Positions 25,325-35,999 of a DNA stretch of 64,000 nucleotides are shown piece after piece. The DNA is taken from NCBI RefSeq assembly GCF_028471945.1, contig NZ_CP110128.1, forward strand, positions 6,723,001 to 6,787,000, written 5' to 3'. Each line of letters starts with the position of its first letter. Positions within the stretch are counted from its first letter, which is position 1. The position numbers and the translations under genes were made by a program. Origin of the DNA: Pseudomonas sp. WJP1. Its GTDB lineage: Bacteria; Pseudomonadota; Gammaproteobacteria; Pseudomonadales; Pseudomonadaceae. A model generated the notes under the pieces. That model saw nothing but the letters and a program-made list of their open reading frames with translations, searched no databases and was not told the DNA's origin.

Positions 25325-26290
25325 TCAAACCATCGCAGCAAAGTTCTGCCGAAACTGCTGTGGCGTCACCCCCAGCCTGCGGTTGAACACGCTGCGCATG
25401 TGCTGGGCATCGCGGAACCCGCACTGGTAGGCCACGGTCTTGAGCGGGGCGGCGGTGCTTTCCAGCATCACCCGCGCCGCATCCACTCGCGCGCGCTCGA
25501 CAAACTCGGCCGGGGTGACTTTCGCTTCCTTGGCAAATACCCGGGAAAAGTTGCGTGCACTCATGTTGGCCGCGTTGGCCAGGTCGGCGATGCTCAGGTC
25601 ACCCGTCAGGTTCGCCAGCACGTAATGCTGGACCATCGCCACGGCGGAGGTCGGCTGCGCGTGGGGCGTGAGAAACGGGCTGAACTGTGACTGCCCGCCC
25701 GAACGCTGGGTGAACACCACCAGGCGTTTTGCCACGCTCAGGGCCACGTCTGGCCCGTGATCGCGCCCCAGCAGATACAGCGACAGATCGATCCCGGCCG
25801 TCACCCCCGCCGAGGTGAAAAGCTCGCCGTCCTGAACGTAAAGCCGATCGGCTTCGACTCGAGTCGTCGGACACAAATCAGCCAACGCCGCGGCATCGCC
25901 CCAATGGGTGGTCACCGTGCGCCCTTCCAGCAATCCTGCCTTGGCGAGCATGAACGCGCCGTTGCAGATCGAGCCATAGCGTTGCGCCCGCGCGCAGGCA
26001 TCGCGCAGCCAGGCATCGAATGCAGCGCCAAACGTCATGAACGGCAATTGCGGCCCCCCGGCCACCAGTAGCAGGTCATAAGACTCCAGCGCTTCGCTGA
26101 AATGCCGATGGGCGTTCAGCGCCAAACCGTTGGAACAGGCCATCACGCCGCGCTCAACGCCAATCACTTCCAGGCGATAGTGATCCTCGGGGGCGAGGAA
26201 GCGATTGGCTTCGCAAAACACATCCATGGGGCCGGTGACGTCCAGCGACTGGACGCCGGCGAAGACCACGATGGCGACGGTTTTGTGCAT
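25325..26290 (-). CDS. GlxA-family transcriptional regulator (DJ-1/PfpI plus AraC)
   Basis: This protein of about 321 residues has an N-terminal DJ-1/PfpI amidotransferase-like domain (FAGVQSLDVTGPMDVFCEAN, VAGGPQLPF, SICNGAFMLAKAGLLEGR) and a C-terminal AraC-type double HTH (about 220-315: DLANAANMSARNFSRVFAKE and VAYQCGFRDAQHMRSVFNRR). Such regulators (GlxA, ArgR, GbdR, CdhR) control amine and amino acid catabolism. An ATG at 26302 abuts GGAG directly, so the ATG at 26290 is preferred. It is divergent from the HD-domain gene, a possible target. Confidence 0.87.
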   Translation of the reverse strand: MHKTVAIVVFAGVQSLDVTGPMDVFCEANRFLAPEDHYRLEVIGVERGVMACSNGLALNAHRHFSEALESYDLLLVAGGPQLPFMTFGAAFDAWLRDACARAQRYGSICNGAFMLAKAGLLEGRTVTTHWGDAAALADLCPTTRVEADRLYVQDGELFTSAGVTAGIDLSLYLLGRDHGPDVALSVAKRLVVFTQRSGGQSQFSPFLTPHAQPTSAVAMVQHYVLANLTGDLSIADLANAANMSARNFSRVFAKEAKVTPAEFVERARVDAARVMLESTAAPLKTVAYQCGFRDAQHMRSVFNRRLGVTPQQFRQNFAAMV

Positions 26291-26456
26291 GGTCTGAATC
26301 ATCTCCAGGACTTAAGTCGGCGCCTTGTGGCCAGGTTGGCGCGATATGCATGCTCATTGGCAAGGATCGCAGCCACGGATCGATTGTCCCGTTTGAGGGC
26401 CGCGAACAGACTTTAACCCTCAGCGCCGCCCCGGCGTCAACTTTGAGGAAAAGCCC

Positions 26457-27098
26457 ATGAGCACCACCATCGCCGGCATCAAGATCCCCGACAGCGCCTT
26501 GGCCAAAGCCACCACCGAATACATCCGCGACATCGAATCCGACCTGCTTTACCACCACTCGCGCCGGGTGTTCCTGTTCGGTGCACTGAGCGGCGAACGC
26601 AAGCAACTGGCCTACAACCCGGAGCTTTTGTATGTCGGCGCGATGTTCCATGACCTGGGCCTGGTGGACGGTTATCGCAGCGCCAACGAGCGCTTCGAAG
26701 TCGATGGCGCCAACGCGGCGGCCGCATTTCTCAAGCCTTACGGGTTTAGCGATGACGACATCGAGCAGGTCTGGTTGTCGATCGCCCTGCACACCACGCC
26801 GGGCGTGCCGCAACACCTGCGGCCAACCGTGGCGCTGGTGACCGCCGGCGTCGAAATGGACGTGCTGGGCATGGACTACGCGGCGTTTTCCAGCGTGCAG
26901 CGTGAAGCGGTGGTGCATGCGCATCCACGGGGCGAAGGGTTCAAGGAGTGCATCATCTGCGCCTTTGCCGACGGCTTGCGCCATCGTCCGCAGACCACGT
27001 TCGGCAATGTGAAGACCGACGTGTTGATGGATCAGGAGCCGGGGTTCAAGCCGATGAATTTTGTCGAGGTCATCCGCCAATCCCCTTGGGTCGCCTAA
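26457..27098 (+). CDS. HD-domain protein (cyanamide hydratase-like family)
   Basis: This 213-residue metal-dependent HD-superfamily protein places the motif as H-x-x-HD: the first His in LLYHHSRRVFLFGAL, then AMFHDLGLVDGY, and a later ALHTTPGVPQHL. Similar proteins are annotated as HD-domain or cyanamide hydratase-like, and the true substrate is usually unknown. It is divergent from the GlxA-type regulator with 166 bp between starts, so regulation by that protein is plausible. A long perfect REP hairpin follows its stop codon by 4 bases. Confidence 0.83.
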   Translation: MSTTIAGIKIPDSALAKATTEYIRDIESDLLYHHSRRVFLFGALSGERKQLAYNPELLYVGAMFHDLGLVDGYRSANERFEVDGANAAAAFLKPYGFSDDDIEQVWLSIALHTTPGVPQHLRPTVALVTAGVEMDVLGMDYAAFSSVQREAVVHAHPRGEGFKECIICAFADGLRHRPQTTFGNVKTDVLMDQEPGFKPMNFVEVIRQSPWVA

Positions 27099-27102
27099 AA
27101 AC

Positions 27103-27187
27103 CTGTAGGAGCGAGCCTGCTCGCGATGGTGTGTCAGTCGAAATTACCTTTACTGACACACCATCGCGAGCAGGCTCGCTCCTACAG
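27103..27187. repeat. REPIN with perfect 36-bp arms
   Basis: Arms 27103-27138 and 27152-27187 are perfectly complementary, with a 13-base loop. The outer 26 bases are the standard REP, and the inner 10 (GTGTGTCAGT) extend the stem. It lies between convergent genes and could act as a terminator. Confidence 0.93.
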
Positions 27188-27232
27188 TTGTTTTGGGTTG
27201 ACCACAAAGCTGTGGTCAACCCGACTTCCAGT

Positions 27233-28120
27233 TCAAGCCGCTTCCGGCTGCGCGCGACGCACGTCCGGTTGCTTCCACGAATCGGCAGCGCTTTCTTCGA
27301 TGGCTTGCTGGATCGCACGCTTGCGCGCTTCTTCGGCACGACGGCTGAAGAACCAGACCAGGAACGTCATCAGCGAAACCGCCAGCAGAATCAGGCTGGC
27401 CACGGCGTTGATCTCCGGTTTCACGCCCAGGCGCACCGCCGAGAACACTTCCATCGGCAAGGTGGTGGAACCCGGGCCCGACACGAAGCTCGCCAGCACC
27501 AGGTCATCCAGCGACAGGGCAAACGACATCATGCCGCCGGCCGCCAGCGATGGGGCGATCATCGGGATGGTGATCAGGAAGAACACCTTCCACGGTTTCG
27601 CGCCCAGGTCCATGGCCGCTTCTTCGATGGACAGGTCCAGCTCACGCAAGCGCGCCGACACCACCACCGCCACATACGCCGCACAGAACGTGGTGTGGGC
27701 GATCCAGATCGTCACGATGCCACGTTCCTGTGGCCAGCCGATCATCTGCGCCATGGCCACGAACAGCAGCAACAGCGACAGACCGGTGATCACTTCCGGC
27801 ATCACCAACGGTGCCGTGACCAGGCCGCCGAACAGCGTACGGCCCTTGAAGTGGGTGATGCGGGTCAGGACGAACGCGGCCAGCGTTCCCAGTGCGACGG
27901 CTGCAATCGCGGTGTAGCAGGCGATCTCCAGCGAGCGCACCACCGAGCCCATCAGCTGGGTGTTGTCCATCAGGCCGACGTACCACTTGATCGACCAGCC
28001 GCCCCACACCGTCACCAGTTTCGAGGCGTTGAAGGAGTAGATCACCAGGATCAGCATCGGCAGGTAGATGAACATCAGACCCAGTACCAGCATCAGGCTG
28101 GAGAAACGGAAGCGTTTCAT
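27233..28120 (-). CDS. spuH: Polyamine ABC transporter permease (PotI/SpuH)
   Basis: This 295-residue inner-membrane permease has about six helices and the binding-protein-dependent permease loop EEAAMDLGAKPWKVFFLITIPMIAPSLAAG (EAA motif region). It is the last gene of the transport set. Its ATG overlaps the stop of the preceding permease gene by four bases (ATGA). With SpuG and SpuF it imports putrescine and spermidine delivered by the binding proteins. The C-terminus has a basic, glutamate-rich cytoplasmic tail. Confidence 0.94.
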   Translation of the reverse strand: MKRFRFSSLMLVLGLMFIYLPMLILVIYSFNASKLVTVWGGWSIKWYVGLMDNTQLMGSVVRSLEIACYTAIAAVALGTLAAFVLTRITHFKGRTLFGGLVTAPLVMPEVITGLSLLLLFVAMAQMIGWPQERGIVTIWIAHTTFCAAYVAVVVSARLRELDLSIEEAAMDLGAKPWKVFFLITIPMIAPSLAAGGMMSFALSLDDLVLASFVSGPGSTTLPMEVFSAVRLGVKPEINAVASLILLAVSLMTFLVWFFSRRAEEARKRAIQQAIEESAADSWKQPDVRRAQPEAA

Positions 28121-29037
28121 TCTTTACCCTCCATTTCCTTGGCCTGACTGCGGTTGAACAGAATGATCGGCACAATCAGGATCGCCAGCATCACCACCGC
28201 CAGGGCGGATGCCACCGGCCAGTCACGGTTGTTGAAGAACTCTTGCCAGAGCACTTTACCGATCATCAGGGTCTCCGGACCGCCGAGCAGTTCCGGGATC
28301 ACGAACTCACCCACTACCGGGATGAACACCAGCATGCAGCCGGCGATGATGCCGTTCTTGGACAGCGGGATGGTGATCTTCCAGAAGCTGTTGAAGGTGC
28401 TCGAACCCAGGTCCGACGCGGCTTCCAGCAAACTGTTGTCGTGCTTCACCAGGTTGGCGTACAGCGGCAGGATCATGAACGGCAGGTACGAATACACCAC
28501 GCCGATGTACACGGCGAGGTTGGTATTGAGGATCTGCAGTGGCTCACTGATCCAGCCCATGCTCATCAGGAAACCGTTGAGCAGGCCGTTGTTGCTGAGG
28601 ATGCCCATCCACGCATACACGCGGATCAGGATCGCGGTCCAGGTCGGCATCATGATCAGCAGCACCAGCACCGTTTGCAGCTCTTTGCGGGCGCTGGCGA
28701 TGGCGTAGGCCATCGGGTAGCCGATCAGCAGGCAGAGGATGGTGCTGATCAGCGCCATCTTCAAGGAGCCGAGGTAGGCGGCGATGTACAACTCATCGTC
28801 GCCGAGCATCGCGTAGTTGCCCAGGTTGAGCAGCACCTGCAGCTTCTGCTCGGCGTAGCTGTAGATCTCGGTGTACGGCGGAATGGCCACGTCGGCTTCG
28901 GCGAAGCTGATCTTCAGGACGATGAAGAACGGCAACATGAAGAACAGGAACAGCCAGATGAAGGGAACCCCGATGACCAGCTGACGGCCACCGGGAATTA
29001 TTCGATTGAGCCGGCGTTTGAATTTGCGCATGTTCAT
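28117..29037 (-). CDS. spuG: Polyamine ABC transporter permease (PotH/SpuG)
   Basis: This 306-residue permease partner of SpuH has an N-terminal basic segment, a first helix (about 20-40), a periplasmic region and five further helices. The EAA loop is seen in LLEAASDLGSSTFNSFWKITIPLSKNG. It overlaps both neighbours by four bases (spuF upstream, spuH downstream), so the three are translationally coupled and probably made in equal amounts. Confidence 0.94.
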   Translation of the reverse strand: MNMRKFKRRLNRIIPGGRQLVIGVPFIWLFLFFMLPFFIVLKISFAEADVAIPPYTEIYSYAEQKLQVLLNLGNYAMLGDDELYIAAYLGSLKMALISTILCLLIGYPMAYAIASARKELQTVLVLLIMMPTWTAILIRVYAWMGILSNNGLLNGFLMSMGWISEPLQILNTNLAVYIGVVYSYLPFMILPLYANLVKHDNSLLEAASDLGSSTFNSFWKITIPLSKNGIIAGCMLVFIPVVGEFVIPELLGGPETLMIGKVLWQEFFNNRDWPVASALAVVMLAILIVPIILFNRSQAKEMEGKE

Positions 29038-30176
29038 GAGCGAAGTACCACGCCGCTATCGTCTTCCCAATACACGTACACCTGGTCACCCCAGGTCGGC
29101 CGCTGGCCACGGCGCTCGGCGTTGGCCACGAACGACTGGACGATCTTGCCGCTCGGCAATTCGACGTAGAACACCGAGTGACCACCCAGGTAGGCGATGT
29201 CGTGCACCTTGCCGCTGGACCAGTTGTATTCACAGGTCGGCATGGTCGGGGTCACCAGCAGTTTTTCCGGACGGATCGCATAGGTCACGGACTTGTCCTG
29301 CACCGAGGTGCTGATGCCGTGGCCCACATAGATCTTCCGGTCGAGGTCCTTGCAGGTGATGATCGCGTGGCCCTCGGCGTCGTCGATCACTTCACCGTCG
29401 AAGATGTTGACGTTGCCGATGAATTCGCAGACCAGGCGGCTGGTCGGGGTTTCGTAGATGTCGATCGGGCTGCCGATTTGGGCGATCCAGCCCAGGTGCA
29501 TGATCGCGATGCGCTCGGCCATGGTCATGGCCTCTTCCTGGTCGTGGGTCACCATGACGCAGGTTACGCCGACGCGCTCGATGATCTCCACCAGCTCCAG
29601 CTGCATTTGCGAACGCAGTTTTTTATCCAGCGCGCCCATCGGCTCGTCGAGCAGCAGCAGCTTCGGACGCTTGGCCAGGGAACGGGCCAGGGCCACACGC
29701 TGACGCTGGCCGCCGGACAACTGATGCGGCTTGCGCTTGGCGTACTGGGTCATCTGCACCAGCTTGAGCATGTCCGCCACCCGAGCATCGATCTCGGCGG
29801 CAGGCAGCTTGTCCTGCTTGAGGCCGAAGGCGATGTTCTGCGCCACGGTCATGTGCGGGAACAGGGCGTAGGACTGGAACATCATGTTGATCGGCCGCTC
29901 GTACGGCGGCATGTCGGTGATGTCCACGCCGTCGAGGAAGATCCGCCCTTCGGTCGGTCGTTCGAAGCCGGCGAGCATGCGCAGCAGTGTGGATTTGCCC
30001 GATCCCGAACCGCCGAGCAAGGCGAAAATCTCGCCTTTCTTGATTTCCAGGGACACGTCGTCCACGGCAATCGTCTCGTCGAACTTCTTCGTGACCCGGT
30101 CGATTTTGACCAGCACCTGCTTAGGTGACTGGTCGCCCTCGAGGGCTTTCTTATAGGCGCCGGAGGCAACTGCCAT
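29034..30176 (-). CDS. spuF: Polyamine ABC transporter ATPase (PotG/SpuF)
   Basis: This 380-residue ABC ATPase has Walker A GGSGSGKSTLL (about 55-65), the signature LSGGQRQRVALARSLAKRP, and Walker B LLLLDEPMGALDKK followed by a switch His (VMVTHDQEEAMTMA). The C-terminal TOBE-type domain (about 290-380) is usual for Pot/spu-type importers. It powers uptake by SpuG and SpuH. There is a 73-bp gap from spuE. Confidence 0.95.
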   Translation of the reverse strand: MAVASGAYKKALEGDQSPKQVLVKIDRVTKKFDETIAVDDVSLEIKKGEIFALLGGSGSGKSTLLRMLAGFERPTEGRIFLDGVDITDMPPYERPINMMFQSYALFPHMTVAQNIAFGLKQDKLPAAEIDARVADMLKLVQMTQYAKRKPHQLSGGQRQRVALARSLAKRPKLLLLDEPMGALDKKLRSQMQLELVEIIERVGVTCVMVTHDQEEAMTMAERIAIMHLGWIAQIGSPIDIYETPTSRLVCEFIGNVNIFDGEVIDDAEGHAIITCKDLDRKIYVGHGISTSVQDKSVTYAIRPEKLLVTPTMPTCEYNWSSGKVHDIAYLGGHSVFYVELPSGKIVQSFVANAERRGQRPTWGDQVYVYWEDDSGVVLRS

Positions 30177-30249
30177 TTACGAAACTCCCGAAAAAAAAGA
30201 GTACAGTTCGCTCAAGCTGAGCCAACCTTGGATAGTTTGAGCCTTGAAG

Positions 30250-31374
<1,125 letters not shown>

Positions 31375-31482
31375 TCAAGTTGCCCCGCGTTACATGACAG
31401 CCATGGCTGCCTGACAACAAAACCGGCGCGCAACTTACCCTCGAAAAACCGTTCCAGCAAAACTTTCTGTCATTTAATTTAT

Positions 31483-31517
31483 CCTGTTGTCGCCGCCGCG
31501 CAGGCGGCAACAACAGG
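31483..31517 (-). other. Intercistronic stem-loop between spuD and spuE
   Basis: CCTGTTGTCGCCGCC (31483-31497) pairs with GGCGGCAACAACAGG (31503-31517) with a single mismatch. It is followed on the minus strand by an A+T-rich stretch without a clean U-run. It may stabilise the upstream spuD mRNA or partly attenuate read-through. Confidence 0.65.
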
Positions 31518-31535
31518 TTGTTGCATCAAACCGGC

Positions 31536-32648
31536 TTATTTACCGGATTTGATCTTGGTCCAGCTGCGAGTCATGATCCGCTGGGTCGCTGCCGGCAAGT
31601 CGGCAATCGCGTACAGCTTGGCCAGCACGTCAGCGGGTGGGTAGACGCCTGGATCGCTGGTGATGTCTTTATCAACCAACGGCGTGGCCGCTGCGTTACC
31701 GTTCGGGAAACGTACGGCGTTGGTGATTTCAGCCATGATTTCCGGCTTCTGCAGGAAGGTCATGAACTTGTAGGCGCCCTCGACGTTTTCGGCATCTTTA
31801 GGGATGGCGACCATGTCGTAGAAGCTGCCAGCACCTTCTTTCGGAATGTTGTAGCTGACTTTCACCTTGTCACCGGCTTCAGCCGCGCGGGACTTGGCCT
31901 GGTAGATGTCGCCCGAGTAACCCACGGCCACGCAGATGTTGCCGTTGGCCAGGTCGGAGATGTACTTGGACGAGTGGAAATAGGCGATCGAAGGACGGAC
32001 CTTCATGATCAACGCTTCAGCCTTGTCGATGTCTTCTTTCTTCTGGCTGTCGGTTGGCAGGCCCAGGTAGTGCAACGCCACCGGAATCATTTCGGTTGGC
32101 GAATCCAGCAGGCTGATACCGCACGACTTCAGCTTGGCGGCATTTTCAGGCTTGAAGATCAGGTCCCAGGAATCGACTGGAGCGTCGGCGCCCAGTGCTG
32201 CCTTGACCTTCTCGGCGTTGAAGCCAATACCGATCGAACCCCACATGTACGGGAAGGCGTGTTCGTTACCCGGGTCGCTCACCGATACCGCCTTGAGCAG
32301 GTCGGTGTTCAGGTTCTTCCAGTTAGGCAGCTTGGACTTGTCCAGCTTCTGGTAGACGCCAGCCTTGATCTGCTTGGCCAGGAAGTTGTTCGACGGTACG
32401 ACGATGTCGTAACCGGACTTGCCTGCCAGCAACTTGGCTTCGAGGGTTTCGTTACTGTCGAAGACGTCGTAGACAACTTTGATGCCCGACTCGTCTTCAA
32501 ACTTCTTGATAGTGTCCGGAGCGATGTAATCAGACCAGTTATAGACGTGCAACACCTTGTCGTCCGCCTGAACCGCACCCGCCATAATACCCATCAGGGA
32601 CATGGCGAGGAGGGTCTTGCCAGCAAGCTTTTTTCCTAATGCCTTCAT
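31536..32648 (-). CDS. spuD: Periplasmic polyamine-binding protein (putrescine type)
   Basis: This 370-residue PotF-type protein has a signal peptide (about 1-28, ending VQA), mature start [40 protein letters not shown] and [20 protein letters not shown]. It is paralogous to the next gene, about half identical by eye. As the first binding protein after spuC, it corresponds to SpuD, the main putrescine receptor in P. aeruginosa. A 188-bp gap with a stem-loop separates it from spuE. Confidence 0.93.
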   Translation of the reverse strand: MKALGKKLAGKTLLAMSLMGIMAGAVQADDKVLHVYNWSDYIAPDTIKKFEDESGIKVVYDVFDSNETLEAKLLAGKSGYDIVVPSNNFLAKQIKAGVYQKLDKSKLPNWKNLNTDLLKAVSVSDPGNEHAFPYMWGSIGIGFNAEKVKAALGADAPVDSWDLIFKPENAAKLKSCGISLLDSPTEMIPVALHYLGLPTDSQKKEDIDKAEALIMKVRPSIAYFHSSKYISDLANGNICVAVGYSGDIYQAKSRAAEAGDKVKVSYNIPKEGAGSFYDMVAIPKDAENVEGAYKFMTFLQKPEIMAEITNAVRFPNGNAAATPLVDKDITSDPGVYPPADVLAKLYAIADLPAATQRIMTRSWTKIKSGK

Positions 32649-32774
32649 GCGTAATGCTCCAAATTTTTCTTTTTTGAACCACTTTGTTCAGCGGCCGAAC
32701 CCGGACAACTGGAACCGCGGCTAGTCTGGCAAGATCCGAGGCGGTCTTTCAAGGAAAGGCCAACGTTTCTGACA

Positions 32775-32810
32775 GCTCTGAGCGAAAGTTTCATGACTCC
32801 CGCTCAGAGC
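32775..32810 (-). other. Intercistronic stem-loop downstream of spuC
   Basis: GCTCTGAGCG (32775-32784) and CGCTCAGAGC (32801-32810) are perfectly complementary, 8 bases past the spuC stop. No U-run follows. Together with the 169-bp gap, it suggests that spuD has a partly separate expression level. Confidence 0.6.
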
Positions 32811-32817
32811 CTAGCAC

Positions 32818-34182
32818 TTAGGCCTGCAACGCACTCAGGGTCAGGTCAAGGCACTTGCGTGCCTTGGTCACCAACTCATCGATTTCCGCAGGCGAGATCA
32901 CCAGCGGCGGCGCGATGATCATGGTGTCCCCCACGGCACGCATGATCAGCCCGTTATCGAAGCAGAACTGCCGGCAGATCATGCCGACGCCCTTGCCTTC
33001 GTAGCGCTTGCGAGTGGCCTTGTCCTGAACCAGTTCGATCGCCCCCAGCAGGCCTACCCCACGAACTTCGCCCACCAACGGGTGATCATTCAGTTCGCGC
33101 AAACGTTTCTGCAAATACGGTGCCGTTTCTGTCTTCACGCGCTCGACAATTTTTTCGTCGCGCAGGATACGGATGTTTTCCAGGCCTACAGCCGCCGCCA
33201 CCGGGTGCCCGGAGTAGGTGAAACCGTGGTTGAAATCGCCGCCTTCGTTGAGCACGTCGACCACTTCATCGCGCACGATCAGGCCACCCATCGGGATGTA
33301 GCCGGAGGTCAGGCCTTTGGCGATAGTCATCATGTCGGGCTTGAGGTCGTAGAAATCGCTGCCGAACCACTCGCCGGTACGGCCGAAACCGCAGATCACT
33401 TCGTCAGCCACGAACAAAATGTCGTACTTGGCGAGGATCTCCTTGATTCGCGGCCAGTAGCTGTCTGGCGGAATGATCACGCCGCCGGCGCCCTGGATCG
33501 GCTCGGCAATAAAGGCGCCGACGTTGTCCACGCCCACTTCCAGGATTTTCTCTTCCAGCTGATTGGCAGCCCAGATCCCGAACTCTTCCGGGGTCATGTT
33601 GCCGCCTTCGGCGAACCAGTACGGCTGGGCGATGTGGACGATGCCCGGAATCGGCAAGTCGCCTTGTTCGTGCATGTAGGTCATGCCGCCCAGGCTCGCG
33701 CCGGCCACGGTGGAACCGTGATAGCCGTTCTTGCGGCTGATGATGACTTTCTTCTTCGGCTGGCCCTTGATCGCCCAATAGTGACGAACCATACGCAGCA
33801 TGGTGTCGTTGCCTTCAGAGCCGGAACCGGTGAAGAACACGTGATTCATGCCTTCTGGCGCGACATCGGCGATGGCCTTGGCCAGCTCCAGCACCGGCGG
33901 GTGGGCGGTCTGGAAGAACAGGTTGTAGTACGGCAGCTCGCGCATCTGCTTGCTGGCGGCGTCGGCCAGTTCATCGCGACCGTAACCGATGGCTACGCAC
34001 CACAGGCCGGCCATGCCGTCGAGGATCTTGTTGCCTTCGCTGTCCCACAGGTAGACGCCCTTGGCGTTGGTGATGATCCGCGGGCCCTTCTCCTTCAGCT
34101 GCTTGAAGTCGCTGAACGGGGCCAGGTGGTGATCGCTGCTCAGGGTTTGCCATTCACGGGTTTGCGGGTTGTTGCTGGTCAT
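32818..34182 (-). CDS. spuC: Polyamine:pyruvate aminotransferase
   Basis: This 454-residue class-III PLP aminotransferase has the substrate-side start [37 protein letters not shown], the PLP-contact [17 protein letters not shown], and the catalytic Lys in [17 protein letters not shown]. SpuC transaminates putrescine and related diamines with pyruvate to aminoaldehydes, the transamination route of polyamine catabolism. It lies between spuB and spuD, as in P. aeruginosa. Confidence 0.95.
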   Translation of the reverse strand: MTSNNPQTREWQTLSSDHHLAPFSDFKQLKEKGPRIITNAKGVYLWDSEGNKILDGMAGLWCVAIGYGRDELADAASKQMRELPYYNLFFQTAHPPVLELAKAIADVAPEGMNHVFFTGSGSEGNDTMLRMVRHYWAIKGQPKKKVIISRKNGYHGSTVAGASLGGMTYMHEQGDLPIPGIVHIAQPYWFAEGGNMTPEEFGIWAANQLEEKILEVGVDNVGAFIAEPIQGAGGVIIPPDSYWPRIKEILAKYDILFVADEVICGFGRTGEWFGSDFYDLKPDMMTIAKGLTSGYIPMGGLIVRDEVVDVLNEGGDFNHGFTYSGHPVAAAVGLENIRILRDEKIVERVKTETAPYLQKRLRELNDHPLVGEVRGVGLLGAIELVQDKATRKRYEGKGVGMICRQFCFDNGLIMRAVGDTMIIAPPLVISPAEIDELVTKARKCLDLTLSALQA

Positions 34183-34241
34183 ACCAATCTCCTAAAAAGT
34201 CCAGGTGAGAGCGCCACCCGACAACGGCGGCGCCCGGCGCG

Positions 34242-35600
34242 TCAGACGGCAAAAAGCAGGAATTCCCGTTCCCACGAACTGATCACGCGCTTGAAGTTTT
34301 CATGCTCGGCCCGCTTGACCGCGACGTAGCCAGTGATGAAAGTTTTGCCCAGGTAACGCTCGATGGTTGCGCTGTTTTCCATGCGCTCGAGCGCGTCTTC
34401 GATGGTCAGTGGCAGGCGCAGGTTGCGGCGCTCATAACCACGACCCACCACCGGTGCGCTCGGGTTCAGGCCTTCGACCATGCCGATGTAGCCGCACAGC
34501 AGGCTCGCGGCAATGGCCAGGTACGGGTTGGCGTCGGCACCCGGCAGGCGGTTTTCCACGCGCCGGTTTTGTGGCCCGGCATCCGGTACCCGCAGGCCCA
34601 CGGTGCGGTTTTCTTCACCCCATTCCACGTTCACCGGTGCCGAGGTGTCCGGCAGGAAGCGGCGGAACGAGTTGACGTTGGGGGCGAACAGCGGCAGCAA
34701 CTCGGGAATCAGTTTCTGCAGGCCACCGATGTGCTGCAGGAACAACTCGCTCATGGTCCCGTCTTCATTGGAGAAGATGTTCTTGCCGGTCTCGATGTCG
34801 ATGATGCTCTGGTGCAGGTGCATGGCACTGCCCGGCTCGCCGGTCATCGGCTTGGCCATGAAGGTCGCCGCCACGTCGTGCTTGAGCGCGGCTTCGCGCA
34901 TGGTGCGCTTGAACACCAGGATCTGGTCGGCCAGGGACAGGGCGTCACCGTGACGGAAGTTGATCTCCATCTGCGCCGTGCCGTCTTCGTGGATCAGCGT
35001 ATCGAGGTCCAGTTCCTGCAATTCGCACCAGTCATAGACGTCCTCGAACAGCGGATCGAACTCGTTCGCCGCCTCGATGGAGAACGACTGGCGACCGATT
35101 TCCGGGCGTCCGGAGCGGCCGATGGGCGGCTGCAACGGATAATCCGGGTCGTCGCTGCGCTTGGTCAGGTAGAACTCCATTTCCGGCGCCACGATCGGCT
35201 GCCAGCCTTTGTCGGCATAGAGTTTGAGGACCTTCTTGAGCACGTTGCGCGGCGACAGCTCGATCGGGTTGCCTTGCTTGTCGTAAGTATCGTGGATGAC
35301 GATGGCGGTCGGTTCGATGGCCCATGGCACCGGGAACACCGCGTTCTGGTCGGGACGGCAGATCATGTCGATGTCAGCCGGGTCGAGCAGCTCGTAATAG
35401 ATGTCGTCTTCGACGTAATCGCCGGTCACGGTCTGGAGCAGCACACTTTCTGGCAGACGCATGCCTTTTTCGGCGATGAATTTGTTGGTCGGCGAAATCT
35501 TGCCCCGGGTAATCCCGGTCAAGTCGGCGATCATGCATTCGACTTCTGTGATCTTGTGGTCTTTCAACCAATCGGTGAGCTGGTCGAGGTTGTTACTCAT
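34242..35600 (-). CDS. spuB: Gamma-glutamylpolyamine synthetase (glutamine synthetase family)
   Basis: This 452-residue GS-family ligase joins glutamate to putrescine or other polyamines, the first step of the gamma-glutamylation pathway. GS motifs are present: PEMEFYLTKR (metal Glu), AQMEINFRHGDAL, ATFMAKPMTGEPGSAMHLHQS (metal His) and ENRLPGADANPYLAIAAS. The ATG at 35600 (MSNNLDQLTDWLKD) with AGAGG upstream is preferred to the longer frame from 35678. It is the first intact gene of the operon; the normally leading spuA is decayed. Confidence 0.94.
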   Translation of the reverse strand: MSNNLDQLTDWLKDHKITEVECMIADLTGITRGKISPTNKFIAEKGMRLPESVLLQTVTGDYVEDDIYYELLDPADIDMICRPDQNAVFPVPWAIEPTAIVIHDTYDKQGNPIELSPRNVLKKVLKLYADKGWQPIVAPEMEFYLTKRSDDPDYPLQPPIGRSGRPEIGRQSFSIEAANEFDPLFEDVYDWCELQELDLDTLIHEDGTAQMEINFRHGDALSLADQILVFKRTMREAALKHDVAATFMAKPMTGEPGSAMHLHQSIIDIETGKNIFSNEDGTMSELFLQHIGGLQKLIPELLPLFAPNVNSFRRFLPDTSAPVNVEWGEENRTVGLRVPDAGPQNRRVENRLPGADANPYLAIAASLLCGYIGMVEGLNPSAPVVGRGYERRNLRLPLTIEDALERMENSATIERYLGKTFITGYVAVKRAEHENFKRVISSWEREFLLFAV

Positions 35601-35637
35601 AAATGCCTCTAGGCTTTGAGTTTCCTGACACTTGAGG

Positions 35638-35997
35638 TCAGGCGATAGTTGACGCATCGGCGTCGCGGTGAAATGCAAGTTTGCGCCAGGCTACCGTGCT
35701 TGTGTGTACTTCTGCGCATATCAGGCGTGCAGAATCGCGAGCGGTGCCCTGCACAAAGGCCGAGCCGCTATTGTGAATCGGTTCTATATTGAATGGAGTA
35801 ACCGTAATGGGTGTGCCGTCGAGGCCGTCCAGAATATCGGACAGGGACGGTTGATCCGCCAGGAACGGGAGGATCACCGACAGGCTCTGGGCCGCTGCGG
35901 CCACGGCGCTGACGTGGATGTCGCCACTGATGTGATAAGCATTCAGACCGGTCTGCAAAGAGCAGGCGGTAACGCCGATTATCGGCAGGCGAGACAT
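35638..35997 (-). pseudogene. spuA: Decayed class-I glutamine amidotransferase spuA (5' remnant)
   Basis: The first 85-90 residues (MSRLPIIGVTACSLQTGLNA, YHISGDIHVSAVAAAAQSL, then NIEPIHNSGSAFVQGTARDS) resemble the N-terminus of SpuA/PuuD gamma-glutamyl-GABA hydrolases, which are about 250 residues. The frame then runs into about 29 unrelated residues and stops. The catalytic Cys region (normally CRGFQE) and the C-terminal His-x-Glu are gone, so it cannot be active. Several normally conserved positions in the remnant, such as the LLFTGSPSN segment, are also altered, which suggests relaxed selection. It sits exactly where intact spuA heads the operon, so the surviving piece may persist because the operon promoter lies upstream. 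Confidence 0.82.
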
Positions 35998-35999
35998 GA

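Noticed and set aside
34242..35678. Extended start of spuB at 35678
   Set aside because: The added 26 residues overlap the spuA remnant and lack family similarity; the ATG at 35600 has a ribosome-binding site.
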